A stretch of DNA of 64,000 bases from Candidatus Poseidoniaceae archaeon (GCA_949373095.1 CASIBY010000009.1:1-64000), one strand, 5' to 3'. Shown: positions 1-8,500, counted from the first letter of the stretch. The notes: a model not told the origin generated them from the sequence alone. Made by a program: numbers and translations.

Positions 1-330
1 GATGGTGCTGACGGAAACGACGGTGCTGACGGTACAAATGGAACTGATGGCCAAGATGGTGCTCTGGAAACCCTGGTGCTGACGGTACAAATGGAACTGA
101 TGGCCAAGACGGTGCTCCTGGTAACCCTGGTGCTGACGGTACAAATGGAACTGATGGCGTTGGACGGAAACGATGGTGCTGACGGTACAAATGGAACTGA
201 TGGCCAAGACGGTGCTACGGAAACGATGGTGCTGACGGTACAAATGGAACTGATGGCGTTGACGGAAACGATGGTGCTGACGGGGCTGATGGCACTGACG
301 GAACTGACGGCGCTGATGGAACGAACGGAA
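1..330 (+). repeat. Collagen-like (Gly-x-x) coding repeat
   Basis: Imperfect tandem 9- to 36-bp units built from GGTGCTGACGGTACAAATGG and GATGGCCAAGACGGTGCT. In frame they give D-G-x and N-G-x triplets rich in Asp, Asn, Thr and Ala. Near-identical copies differ by single-base indels, for example gctctggaaacc against gctcctggtaacc, which destroy the frame. Confidence 0.85.
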
Positions 331-521
331 GCGCTTCACCGAATACCATGTTGACCAGTATTTCTTCTCCTGCTGCATCATTGGGATGCACTGCAGGTGG
401 CCGAGTTATGATGCAAGGTCTTGACAATGGAGATGGTGGAGGAACTGCTCAAAACGGTGTTCTTGAATCTGGCGAAGTAGACTACACTACAACCTATTGT
501 AGCAAATATGTGATTTGGCAG

Positions 522-1855
522 GTGGCTGATATCCACAGCGGGACTGGCGGCAGTTACCCCGGAAATACATGGAGATACTCGTCGGTGATACGCTCTACTT
601 CAGTGCGACTGATGGAAGCAGCGGCCACGAACTGTGGGCTCATGATACCTCAAACGCCTCAACTTGGCGGGTGGCTGATATCAACAGCGGACTGGCCACA
701 GTTACCCCGGATATTACATGGCGATCTTCGTCGGTGATACGCTCTACTTCAGTGCGAATGATGGAAGCAGCGGCAACGAACTGTGGGCTCATGATACCTC
801 AAACGCCTCAACTTGGCGGGTGGCTGATATCCACAGCGGAACTGGCAGCAGTAGCCCCGGATATTACATGGCGATACTCGTCGGTGATACGCTCTACTTC
901 AGTGCGTATGATGGAAGCAGCGGCACAGAACTGTGGGCTCATGATACCTCAAACGCCTCAACTTGGCGGGTGGCTGATATCCGCAGCGGGGCTGGCAGCA
1001 GTAGCCCCGGATAATACATGGCGATACTCGTCGGTGATACGCTCTACTTCAGTGCGTATGATGGAAGCAGCGGCACGAACTGTGGGCTCATGATACCTCA
1101 AACGCCTCAACTTGGCGGGTGGCTGATATCCGCAGCGGAACTGGCAGCAGTAACCCCGGATATTACGATGGCGATACTCGTCGGTGATACGCTCTACTTC
1201 AGTGCGAATGATGGAAGCAGCGGCATAGAACTGTGGGCTCATGATACCTCAAACGCCTCAACTTGGCGGGTGGCTGATATCCGCAGCGGAACTGGCAGCA
1301 GTTACCCCGGATAATAGCATGGAGATACTCGTCGGTGATACGCTCTACTTCGAGTGCGTATGATGGAAGCAGCGGCACGAACTGTGGGCTCATGATACCT
1401 CAAACGCCTCAACTTGGCGGGTGGCTGATATCAACAGCGGGAGTGGCGACAGTAACCCCGGACATTACATGGCGATACTTGTCGGTGATACGCTCTACTT
1501 CAGTGCGAATGATGGAAGCAGCGGCTACGAACTGTGGGCTCATGATACCTCAAACGCCTCAACTTGGCGGGTGGCTGATATCAGCAGCGGAACTGGCAGC
1601 AGTAACCCCGGAAATTACATGGCGATCTTAGTCGGTGATACGCTCTACTTCAGTGCGAATGATGGAAGCAGCGGCGACGAACTGTGGGCTCATGATACCT
1701 CAAACGCCTCAACTTGGCGGGTGGCTGATATCTACAGCGGGACTGGCAGCAGTAACCCCGGATAATACATGGCGATACTCGTCGGTGATACGCTCTACTT
1801 CAGTGCGAATGATGGAAGCAGCGGCCAGAACTGTGGGCGATGGATATTGAGCACA
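522..1855 (+). repeat. Nine tandem ~150-bp units
   Basis: GTGGCTGATAT recurs at 522, 671, 820, 970, 1119, 1270, 1421, 1571 and 1721, a period of 150 bp plus or minus 1. Large parts of the unit (CTGTGGGCTCATGATACCTC, GGTGATACGCTCTACTTC) are identical in almost every copy, so the array looks recently duplicated or homogenised. Each unit encodes 50 residues. Copy number could be wrong in a short-read assembly. Confidence 0.9.
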
Positions 1856-1955
1856 GCATCACGTACGACTGAGCAACGATTCTAATCGGAACGGAAACCT
1901 CAGGAGATCAATTGAACTTTCTCAACAAATGTTCATTGAGGATTACCTGTGATTG

Positions 1956-1983
1956 GCAGAGGGCCCCCCTTTGCCAAAGGGGG
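1956..1983. terminator. Two overlapping, mutually exclusive hairpins
   Basis: GCAGAGGG can pair with CCCTTTGC (1956-1974, one mismatch). CCCCCTTT (1965-1972) pairs perfectly with AAAGGGGG (1976-1983) around a GCC loop. The two stems use the same C/T tract, so only one can form at a time. The site lies 84 bp past the stop of the first surface gene. It could be a terminator or attenuator; no long T-run follows. Confidence 0.45.
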
Positions 1984-1989
1984 TTGGCA

Positions 1990-2082
1990 GTCGGTAGCGT
2001 TAGCACCGACCCACTGCAAGCCCTTTGAATTGTCAATACCTGAGCAATGGGTATTCGGATACGCCCTCTGCACCTATCCGAA
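1990..2082. repeat. Two further intergenic inverted repeats
   Basis: GTCGGT (1990-1995) pairs with ACCGAC (2005-2010). TTCGGATA (2054-2061) pairs with TATCCGAA (2075-2082) over a 13-nt loop. Between them, at 2042-2052, is GAGCAATGGGT, a motif seen again near 3340-3358 and 3866-3878. With the hairpins at 1956-1983 this fills the 259-bp gap before the BspA-like gene; no small gene is apparent. Confidence 0.45.
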
Positions 2083-2131
2083 GCGATTATGCCGGGGAAT
2101 GGTTTAATTTCAGGAAGATGAAGGGCTGGCT

Positions 2132-3307
2132 ATGCGAAATGACCAGATTTTTGTATTTCTGCTTGTTGTTTTAATGCCCCTGTCTGGATGTATTGGTGAC
2201 ACGAAAGGCAATCAGATTGAAGCGGAAGGTAATCTGATTAATACGGAAGATTGTCAGACAAATAAGGAAGATAGTCAAATAAATTTCCAGCCTGAAAATC
2301 GAGATGAACTCAATACTGCAATACGTGAGTGGATGTCCGATTCTGATGGCGCAAATTCTACTTATGGAGATATCAGCACCTGGAACACCTCATTGATTAC
2401 CGACATGTCTGTATTATTTAGCTATGGAACCCTTTATCCTAACTCCGAGCGTTTCAATTGTGATATCTCAGATTGGGATGTTTCAGGTGTAACTGATATG
2501 AGTGGTATGTTTTCAGGAAGGGAGCATTTCAACCGCGATATCTCGGATTGGGATGTTTCTAGCGTAACTAATATGAAGCGATATGTTTGGGAGGGCAGGG
2601 AGTTTCAATCAAGACATTTCAGAATGGGATGTTTCAAGTGTAACTGATATGAGTGGTATGTTTGATTATGCGGAGAGTTTCAATCAAGACATTTCAGAGT
2701 TGGGATGTTTCAGGTGTAACTGATATGAATCGCATGTTCTCGAGGGCATGGAGTTTCAATCAAGACATTTCAGAATGGGATGTTTCGAGTGTAACCGATA
2801 TGAGTCATATGTTTTCTTATTATTCGTATGCATCTGGGAGTTTCAATCAAGACATTTCAGAATGGAATGTTTCGAGTGTAACCGATATGAGTCGTATGTT
2901 TAGAGGTGCTGAGAGTTTCAATCAAGACATTTCAGATTGGGATGTTTCAGGTGTTACTGATATGAAGAAGTATGTTTGCTCATGCGGGGAGTTTCAATCA
3001 AGACGTTTCACATTGGGATGTTTCAAGTGTAACTGATACGAGAGAGATGTTTGATCATGCAGGGAGTTTCAATCAAGACATTTCAGATTGGAATGTTTCA
3101 AGTGTAGAGGATATGGAGGGTATGTTTAATCATGCAGAGAGTTTCAATCAAGACATTTCAGATTGGAATGTTTCAAGTGTAGAGAAGATGGAGAATATGT
3201 TTGAAAATGCTAAGGATTTATCTGATAATAATAAATGTGTAATTCATACATCATTCAATTCTAACGATAATTGGGAATATAATTGGGATTCATATTGTAG
3301 TGATTGA
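2132..3307 (+). pseudogene. BspA-like (DUF285) surface lipoprotein, three frameshifts
   Basis: It starts MRNDQIFVFLLVV with lipobox LSGC, so an exported lipoprotein anchored at the Cys. The body is a ladder of about ten 25-residue units of the form [20 protein letters not shown], the DUF285/BspA-like repeat found in bacterial and protist surface proteins, where it mediates binding. It is split over track ORFs 2132-2647, 2653-3036 and 2972-3307. Three one-base insertions (near 2581, 2701 and 2971) account for every break, and together they return the frame to the start. The repaired product would be about 390 residues ending YCSD. Ligand unknown. It is AT-richer than the metabolic genes, which is common for such surface genes. 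Confidence 0.8.
2440..3200 (+). repeat. 75-bp tandem coding repeats (DUF285 units)
   Basis: Units contain GAGTTTCAATCAAGACATTT followed by TCAGATTGGGATGTTTC and AACTGATATGAG, spaced about 75 bp, each coding 25 residues. They are direct coding repeats in one long gene, not a CRISPR array. Confidence 0.85.
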
Positions 3308-3326
3308 GCAAAGGGCCCCCCTTTGC
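3308..3326 (+). terminator. Perfect GC-rich hairpin after the BspA-like gene
   Basis: GCAAAGGG (3308-3315), loop CCC, CCCTTTGC (3319-3326) starts one base after the stop codon. A near copy (GCAAAGGGCCCCCCTCTG) lies at 3369-3386 and a related element at 1956-1974. No long T-run follows. A terminator or mRNA-end structure is the likeliest role. Confidence 0.5.
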
Positions 3327-3339
3327 ACACCCGTCCTTT

Positions 3340-3358
3340 CAATGGGTACCCATTGCTC
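3340..3358. repeat. 16-bp perfect palindrome with GAGCAATGGGT motif
   Basis: CAATGGGTACCCATTG (3340-3355) is its own reverse complement and runs into CTC, giving ACCCATTGCTC. The same half-motif appears at 2042-2052 and 3866-3878, and a weaker CACCCATTG at 38522-38530, each in a gap next to a surface or lipoprotein gene. It could be a regulator site or a shared transcript-end element. Confidence 0.4.
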
Positions 3359-3395
3359 ATACGTCCAAGCAAAGGGCCCCCCTCTGAGTTTCCAT

Positions 3396-3758
3396 TTATT
3401 TCCCATAAGAAATGACAGGATCATCAGGTTCAACTAGCCGTAGTCTGACTTCGTTGAGATTAGTTTCACTCGTCAAAAATTCAGCTTGATCATAGTAGAA
3501 AATATCCCATCTCTTTGGGTTCTTTTTATCCTCTTTTGTCATTTTTCTTTTCCTTCCGTTGCCGCTTTTTCCATAGTAATTTACAATACAGATGTTAATT
3601 GATTGTCTAATACAAGAGCCCTTATTTTTTGTCTCCCCATTTAGCCTCATAGTTTCCATCTTTTCTCTTACGTAATTTTCGACTGCTGAATATGGAACAT
3701 ACTCTCTCAGATTCAGGCTCTTTCCTCGTTCGGCACCCAGTTTCCTTGCTAAAACCAT
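3396..3758 (-). CDS. Hypothetical protein, 120 aa
   Basis: I do not recognise a family. The product is basic in the middle (GKSGNGRKRKMTKEDKK) and acidic at the end, with no signal peptide or membrane segment, and contains NIYYG-like and WDIFYYDQAEF segments that suggest a small folded protein. It lies alone on the minus strand inside the surface-protein island, with its stop 89 bp from the BspA-like gene's stop. The DNA is AT-rich. It starts at ATG 3758 behind GGAAAAGC, and a TATA-like stretch (GTAGTATACC) lies upstream. It may be an accessory or recently acquired gene; spurious coding is possible. Confidence 0.5.
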   Translation of the reverse strand: MVLARKLGAERGKSLNLREYVPYSAVENYVREKMETMRLNGETKNKGSCIRQSINICIVNYYGKSGNGRKRKMTKEDKKNPKRWDIFYYDQAEFLTSETNLNEVRLRLVEPDDPVISYGK

Positions 3759-4049
3759 GCTTTTCCATATTGGTATACTACATTAAACTTTAGCCGCTGG
3801 GAGCAGCAAATCTGCTGGAGCAGCAAAATATCCAAATAGAAATCTCCAATTTAATGTGTCTAACCGAGCACCCATTGCAAAGGTTTTGGTAAATCAAAGG
3901 GATAGCAGTGGGCCGGTACAGACGCTACTCAGCCATGAATATCTCACGTAAGGGTGTACAAAGGGTTCCATCTGTTTTTCCGGACGACATGGGTTTCGAC
4001 TCACAAGAATCCTGCCAAACTACAAATGCTCAACACAATAGGTTCAGCC
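3759..4049. other. 291-bp intergenic region upstream of surface lipoprotein
   Basis: No gene seen. It contains a doubled GGAGCAGCAAA (about 3800 and 3817), the GAGCACCCATTGC motif (3866-3878), and a 15-bp sequence at 3978-3992 repeated after the next gene. The short track ORF at 3908-4171 is a shadow of the lipoprotein start. Confidence 0.5.
3978..3992 (+). repeat. 15-bp direct repeat, left copy
   Basis: TTCCGGACGACATGG is identical to 6301-6315. The two copies bracket the lipoprotein gene, one 58 bp before its start and one 83 bp after its stop. The right copy forms part of a hairpin. It could be a footprint of duplication or a cassette boundary. Confidence 0.6.
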
Positions 4050-6218
4050 ATGCGCAACAACACTCCTCTGTTCTTGGCCTTCTTGATGTTCACCGCAACC
4101 CTTGCTGGTTGCATTGGTGGAGACGAGACTTCAGAATCCGTCGATATCACGCCGTACACCGAACAAATTGATGCAGACAACGTCACCATCAGTAATCTGC
4201 TCACTAACATATCCCAACTGGAATTGGATTATGCTGATTCTCAATCCACTGTTGGACAGCTTCAACAAGATATCGTAAATTTCAGCGGTCTTCTTTCAAC
4301 AGCCAATCAGAACATTGCAAGCATGGAGTCCGAAAAGGCAAGTTTGGAAACTCAACTTGCGAGCGCACAACAAGAACTCAATTCCACGCAAACAGAATTG
4401 CAGACAACCCAAGACGAACTCTATCAGGCCAACAACGAAACCAATCAATCTTCACAAAACAACAATGAATTGCAAGACCAAATTGACAATTTAACAGCAG
4501 AAGTAGCTTCACTACAATCAGACATATCCAATCTGGAATCCACAAATTCTGCCCTTAACGCTTCGCTTAACGAAAACATGTCCACTGTCACTTCTTTACA
4601 AACTCAATTATCCGCAGCCTTCTCCGATTTGTCCGAAGCCAATGCTCAAATTGTTCTTCTCGAATCCAATTGGGCCAATGCAAACGCCACAATTGAAACT
4701 CTTCTGACAGGATGGAGCGGAGCAAATTCAACCATCGCTTCGCTTATCGCAACATCCAGTGCAGTCATATTATCTGATATTGTTGATGTTATTTATTCTC
4801 CAACCTGTCAAGGAATTGCGAAGGAACTGAACCAAGGTTTGGATAATGGTGATGGAAACGGTACTGCTGCAGACGGTCAGTTACATGTTGATGAAATCGA
4901 TTCACTCGCTCTTATTTGTCCTAATCTCATGTTACTCATCAACAGTGGAAGTAGCAGCATTAAGGCCGACGGTCTCACAGCCGTCGGCAACACCCTCTAT
5001 TTCCGAGCCAACGACGGAACCAATGGAGACGAATTGTGGAAGAGCAACGGAACTGCCTCAGGCACGGTGATGGTCAAAGACATCAACAGTGGAAGTAGCA
5101 GCAGTTCTCCCGACTACCTCATAGCCGTTGGCAACACCCTCTATTTCCAAGCCACCGACGGAACCAACGGAACTGAATTGTGGAAGAGCGATGGAACTGC
5201 CTCAGGCACGGTGATGGTCAAGGATATCGTCTCCGGAAGTGGCTATGGTTCCCTCGACGAACTCACAGCCGTTGGCAACGCTCTTTATTTTGAGGCTTAC
5301 GACACAACCTACGGAAAGGCATTGTGGAAGAGCGATGGAACAGCCAATGGCACGGTGATGGTCAAGGACATCTACAGCGGAAGTGATACCTCGAGTCCTC
5401 TCGACCAGCTCACAGCCGTTGGCAACACCCTCTATTTCTCAGGCACCGACGGAACCAACGGATACGAATTGTGGAAGAGCGATGGAACTGCCTCAGGCAC
5501 GGTGATGGTCAAGGATATCCGCAGTGGAAGTAGCCACAGTTATCCCTCTTACCTCACAGCCGTTGGCAACACCGTCTATTTCCAAGCCAGCGACGGAACC
5601 AACGGGACCGAATTTTGGAAGAGCGATGGAACATCCGCTGGCACGGTGATGGTCAAGGATATCTACAGCGGAAGTGGCAGCAGTAATCCCGCCTGGTTCG
5701 CAGCCATTGGCAACACCCTCTATTTCTCAGCCAATGACGGAGCCAACGGAAACGAATTGTGGAAGAGCGACGGAACAGCCTCAGGAACGGTGATGGTCAA
5801 GGACATCTACAGCGGAAGTAGCAGCAGTTCTCCCTTCGAACTCACAGCCGTTGGCAACACCCTCTATTTCTCAGCCAGCGACGGAACCAACGGATACGAA
5901 TTGTGGAAGAGCGATGGAACTGCCTCAGGCACGGTGATGGTCAAGGATATCCACAGTGGAAGTAGCCACAGTAATCCCGCCTGGTTCGCAGCCATTGGCA
6001 ACACCCTCTATTTCCGAGCCAACGACGGTATCAACGGGACCGAATTGTGGAAGAGCGATGGAACATCCTCTGGCACGGCGATGGTCAAGGATATCTACAG
6101 CGGAAGTAGAAGCAGTAATCCCGCCTGGTTCGCAGCCATTGGCAACACTCTCTATTTCTCAACCACCGAAGGATTCGGAACAAACGACATTGACTTGTGG
6201 TTTTATTTACCCAGTTGA
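4050..6218 (+). CDS. Surface lipoprotein: coiled-coil stalk with ELWKSDGT repeat head
   Basis: I start at ATG 4050 (MRNNTPLFLAF) because it gives a clean signal peptide with lipobox LAGC; the track ORF begins 32 codons earlier. Residues about 25-240 are a long Gln/Asn/Ser-rich coiled coil (LQTTQDELYQANNE). Next is a module with QGLDNGDGNGTAADG and a closing Cys, matching the one in the gene at 1-1872. The rest is eight 48-residue units (GNTLYFxAxDGTNGxELW, SDGTASGTVMVKDI) and a final half unit ending DLWFYLPS. Such units are common in bacterial extracellular proteins and probably form a beta-propeller-like head. The likely picture is a lipid-anchored stalk holding a head outside the cell. A hairpin terminator follows. 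Ligand unknown. Confidence 0.85.
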   Translation: MRNNTPLFLAFLMFTATLAGCIGGDETSESVDITPYTEQIDADNVTISNLLTNISQLELDYADSQSTVGQLQQDIVNFSGLLSTANQNIASMESEKASLETQLASAQQELNSTQTELQTTQDELYQANNETNQSSQNNNELQDQIDNLTAEVASLQSDISNLESTNSALNASLNENMSTVTSLQTQLSAAFSDLSEANAQIVLLESNWANANATIETLLTGWSGANSTIASLIATSSAVILSDIVDVIYSPTCQGIAKELNQGLDNGDGNGTAADGQLHVDEIDSLALICPNLMLLINSGSSSIKADGLTAVGNTLYFRANDGTNGDELWKSNGTASGTVMVKDINSGSSSSSPDYLIAVGNTLYFQATDGTNGTELWKSDGTASGTVMVKDIVSGSGYGSLDELTAVGNALYFEAYDTTYGKALWKSDGTANGTVMVKDIYSGSDTSSPLDQLTAVGNTLYFSGTDGTNGYELWKSDGTASGTVMVKDIRSGSSHSYPSYLTAVGNTVYFQASDGTNGTEFWKSDGTSAGTVMVKDIYSGSGSSNPAWFAAIGNTLYFSANDGANGNELWKSDGTASGTVMVKDIYSGSSSSSPFELTAVGNTLYFSASDGTNGYELWKSDGTASGTVMVKDIHSGSSHSNPAWFAAIGNTLYFRANDGINGTELWKSDGTSSGTAMVKDIYSGSRSSNPAWFAAIGNTLYFSTTEGFGTNDIDLWFYLPS
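4978..6190 (+). repeat. Eight and a half 144-bp coding repeats
   Basis: GGCAACACCCTCTATTTC recurs about every 144 bp, with shared GAATTGTGGAAGAGCGATGG and GGCACGGTGATGGTCAA. Unlike the 150-bp array at 522-1855, these units keep frame throughout and are more diverged from each other. Confidence 0.9.
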
Positions 6219-6301
6219 AATCATTTTCCTAAACGCCCATTTCTCATCCAGGCTAGAATTCTGCTGAATACACTGGCTTGCCATTGCTGGGAGATTAACT
6301 T

Positions 6302-6327
6302 CCGGACGACATGGTGTCCGGATTTTA
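6302..6327 (+). terminator. Hairpin terminator after the surface lipoprotein
   Basis: TCCGGAC (6302-6308) pairs perfectly with GTCCGGA (6317-6323) over an 8-nt loop and is followed by TTTT. It lies between two convergent genes. Its left arm is part of the 15-bp repeat (6301-6315) also found at 3978-3992. Confidence 0.6.
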
Positions 6328-6343
6328 CATTTGAGAAGATAAC

Positions 6344-8455
6344 TCAAATCCCGGTGTTGAGCGTCCGTTCGGTCTCCTCTGGGTCGATGAACAAGGCGGT
6401 GAGGATCACGAATGTTTCGAGCACGGCAGCGATGTAGAAGATGGACTGATAGTCGTACTGTGCGGCAAAGATAGGTGCCAACTGGTAGCCGATGATGGCG
6501 GAGAGGTTCATCATCGCCATGTAGCCCGTGAATTGCGTTCCACCCACTTCGGCCCAGGTGACCCGCATCATCAGAGAATAGGCACAGATGGAGACGATGG
6601 CCCAGAGGAAGGTGTGAACAATCCACACCAACATCATGAACCAACCTTCGCCCCACATGGATTCGAGCATGCCCCAAGTTAAGGTTGTCAATGAAGCACT
6701 GAGGGCCGCAAACATCAGCACTGATTTCCCCCCAAAGCGCCGACCAAGTTCGCCACCGGCCATGGCCCCCAACATCGTCACCACAAGGATGATCCCGCCC
6801 TTGGTGGCGTTGAACTCTTCTTGGGTCCAACCCAATTCCTGGAGGAAGAGCAACGGAAGAATGGGAATGAGAATGAAGGCGAGGGAAATGACGAGGCTGA
6901 CCACGATACCGAGTTGGGCTGAACGAACCGAAAAGGCCGTTCGGATGTTGCTCAAAATGACGCTAAAGTCTCGAACTTCCTCACCGCCTTCCTCGGCATC
7001 TTCGACCTTCTCAACAGCGTCACCATCCTCCCACGGGAAGCGCTTCTCACCGGGACGTTCACGCATGAAGAGCGGCACCATCATGATGACCACTAAGATC
7101 GGAATCTGTATCAAAAAGGCGCCGCGGATGCCAACAACACCGATGATGGTGCCGAGCCCTGCGCCCCCGATGATACCACCCAAAGACTTGGCCGTGAACA
7201 TGTAACTGTTGACACGCTCAAATTCGTGAGATTGGAGCACATCAACAGCAAGGGCGTCGGTTGAAACATCTTGCAGGGCCGTGAACACGTTGTAGACAAA
7301 GAACAGCGCGCCGAGGAGTGAGATGTTATTGGTCAAATCGGGAACCATCAGCATGGTCACGAGCAGCGCAACCATGCCCGTTTGGGCGATGAGGATCCAT
7401 GGGCGACGGCGTCCAAGAGCCGGTACTTGGAAGCGGTCAATGATGGGACCCCAAAGGAACTTGAATGACCATGGTAAGGTGCCGAGGGTCAACAGGTAGG
7501 CGAGGTCGCCGGCGTCAGCACCCTCTGCAGCGAGGAAAGTGACCATCGTCACGGTGATGAAGCCCCACGGAACACCTTGAGCCACGTACAAGGCGGAAAG
7601 GGTGATGACGCGAGCACGGTAGCTGTCGACGAGGGTTTCACCGTCGGAGGTGGATTCGCCCTCAACGACCTCGGTTTCAAGTTCACCAAAATCTAGGTCA
7701 AGATGGAATCGGTCGCGCTGCTTGGTGGAGATATAACCGACGAGGAACACAACGGAGAAGATCCATCCTGCAAACAAGAAGACTGGGAGAGAGCCGTCAC
7801 CGACTGCCATACCCGTCAACGCTTCACCATCTTCATCAAGAATAGTGAAGTCCAAAACGAGCAGACTGACCACGGTGGTGACCTCTTCGCCATCGTCGTT
7901 GTGTGAACAGAGGGCACTGTTGAAGGCCTCCGCATCAACAGTTAGAGCCAGATTGTAGGCACCCAAAGCCTCCTCCCCAAAGGCCAACTGATCTTCGATT
8001 TCACTCTTGGTCAATCCTTCGATCACATCGGTGAGAAGGGAAGCGTTGTGCCAAGTTAGGTTCACTTCATGGGACCCGGGATTTTCTCCCGACCCCGAAA
8101 GGGTCCATTCACCCTTGGTAGCGGTTCCTGTAATCGTGTCGGGTGCATTGGCCTCGCCGCCCGTACAAAGCGGACCTCCCGAGGTCTCGTCTTCACCGTA
8201 GGTCAGGGAGAAGAGAACGCCGACAACGTGACCACCAGCCGCTTCGATTGCTTCGACGATGGTTGAGGAATCAAGGCTCCATTCAGCGGTTGATTCGTCT
8301 TGATAATCAGCCGATTTCGTCTCCAATTCAATGGACGTCATGGACGAATCAACAGTGTAGGTGCCGGTCGTTTCTGAGCCACCTCCACCGCCGCCAAGGC
8401 ATCCGGTAACTGGTGCGAGAACGACCAGCATCAACAGAAGATGAACCGGTCGCAT
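6344..8455 (-). CDS. AmpG/PAT-like MFS transporter with N-terminal lipobox ectodomain
   Basis: From ATG 8455 (MRPVHLLLMLVVLAP) the product is 703 residues. The first 19 form a lipoprotein signal with VTGC and a Gly run. Residues about 25-220 are a soluble, probably external domain; one TM helix (FAGWIFSVVFLVGYI) follows, then a 12-helix MFS core. The core carries ALYVAQGVPWGF, LPWSFKFLWGPIIDRF and GRRRPWILIAQ, hallmarks of the AmpG/acetyl-CoA transporter (PAT) branch. The substrate cannot be told from sequence; AmpG itself imports muropeptides, which Archaea lack. A charged loop (DAVEKVEDAEEGGEE) joins the two halves. The track start at GTG 8494 adds 13 residues before the signal and overlaps no clear Shine-Dalgarno. 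The lipobox-plus-MFS fusion is unusual. Confidence 0.8.
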   Translation of the reverse strand: MRPVHLLLMLVVLAPVTGCLGGGGGGSETTGTYTVDSSMTSIELETKSADYQDESTAEWSLDSSTIVEAIEAAGGHVVGVLFSLTYGEDETSGGPLCTGGEANAPDTITGTATKGEWTLSGSGENPGSHEVNLTWHNASLLTDVIEGLTKSEIEDQLAFGEEALGAYNLALTVDAEAFNSALCSHNDDGEEVTTVVSLLVLDFTILDEDGEALTGMAVGDGSLPVFLFAGWIFSVVFLVGYISTKQRDRFHLDLDFGELETEVVEGESTSDGETLVDSYRARVITLSALYVAQGVPWGFITVTMVTFLAAEGADAGDLAYLLTLGTLPWSFKFLWGPIIDRFQVPALGRRRPWILIAQTGMVALLVTMLMVPDLTNNISLLGALFFVYNVFTALQDVSTDALAVDVLQSHEFERVNSYMFTAKSLGGIIGGAGLGTIIGVVGIRGAFLIQIPILVVIMMVPLFMRERPGEKRFPWEDGDAVEKVEDAEEGGEEVRDFSVILSNIRTAFSVRSAQLGIVVSLVISLAFILIPILPLLFLQELGWTQEEFNATKGGIILVVTMLGAMAGGELGRRFGGKSVLMFAALSASLTTLTWGMLESMWGEGWFMMLVWIVHTFLWAIVSICAYSLMMRVTWAEVGGTQFTGYMAMMNLSAIIGYQLAPIFAAQYDYQSIFYIAAVLETFVILTALFIDPEETERTLNTGI

Positions 8456-8500
8456 GGACGAAGGGTGGCCCTGTTCAACTTCAAGATTGTTCACGCCTGT

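Larger units (their letters stand above)
1..1872 (+). pseudogene. Frame-broken surface protein: collagen-like stalk plus ELWAHDT repeat head (5' end outside window)
   Basis: Not readable in one frame. Bases 1-330 encode Gly-x-x triplets (GADGNDG, GTNGTDG), a collagen-like stalk. A Cys-bounded module follows, with motifs QGLDNGDGGGTAQNG and LESGEVDY, resembling a DUF7151-type module. Then come nine 50-residue units containing GDTLYFSA, DGSSG, ELWAHDTSNAST and WRVADI. Read in the last frame, the protein ends MDIEHSITYD then TGA at 1870-1872. Unit spacing of 149-151 bp shows one-base gains and losses, so the frame hops between track ORFs (348-737, 569-1093, 718-1014, 1421-1765, 1635-1850). The protein is presumably exported and cell-surface; the N-terminus is outside the window. 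It shares its head design with the intact lipoprotein at 4050-6218. Either indel errors or a decaying gene would explain it. Function is unknown; adhesion is only a guess. Confidence 0.75.

Noticed and set aside
1990-2010. Possible tRNA or small RNA from the compact hairpins
   Set aside because: No TTCGA-type T-loop, anticodon arm or cloverleaf can be built; only simple inverted repeats.
2440-3200. Regularly spaced repeats that could suggest a CRISPR array
   Set aside because: The 75-bp units translate as a continuous DUF285 ladder with no unique spacers, and no cas genes are nearby.
1-6327. Prophage or insertion element origin of the surface island
   Set aside because: No transposase, integrase, phage structural gene or terminal inverted repeat was found; only short direct repeats.
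6207-6830. 207-aa minus-strand ORF rich in Arg/His
   Set aside because: It lies inside the MFS gene in another frame on the same strand and has the Arg/His-rich composition of a frame shadow.
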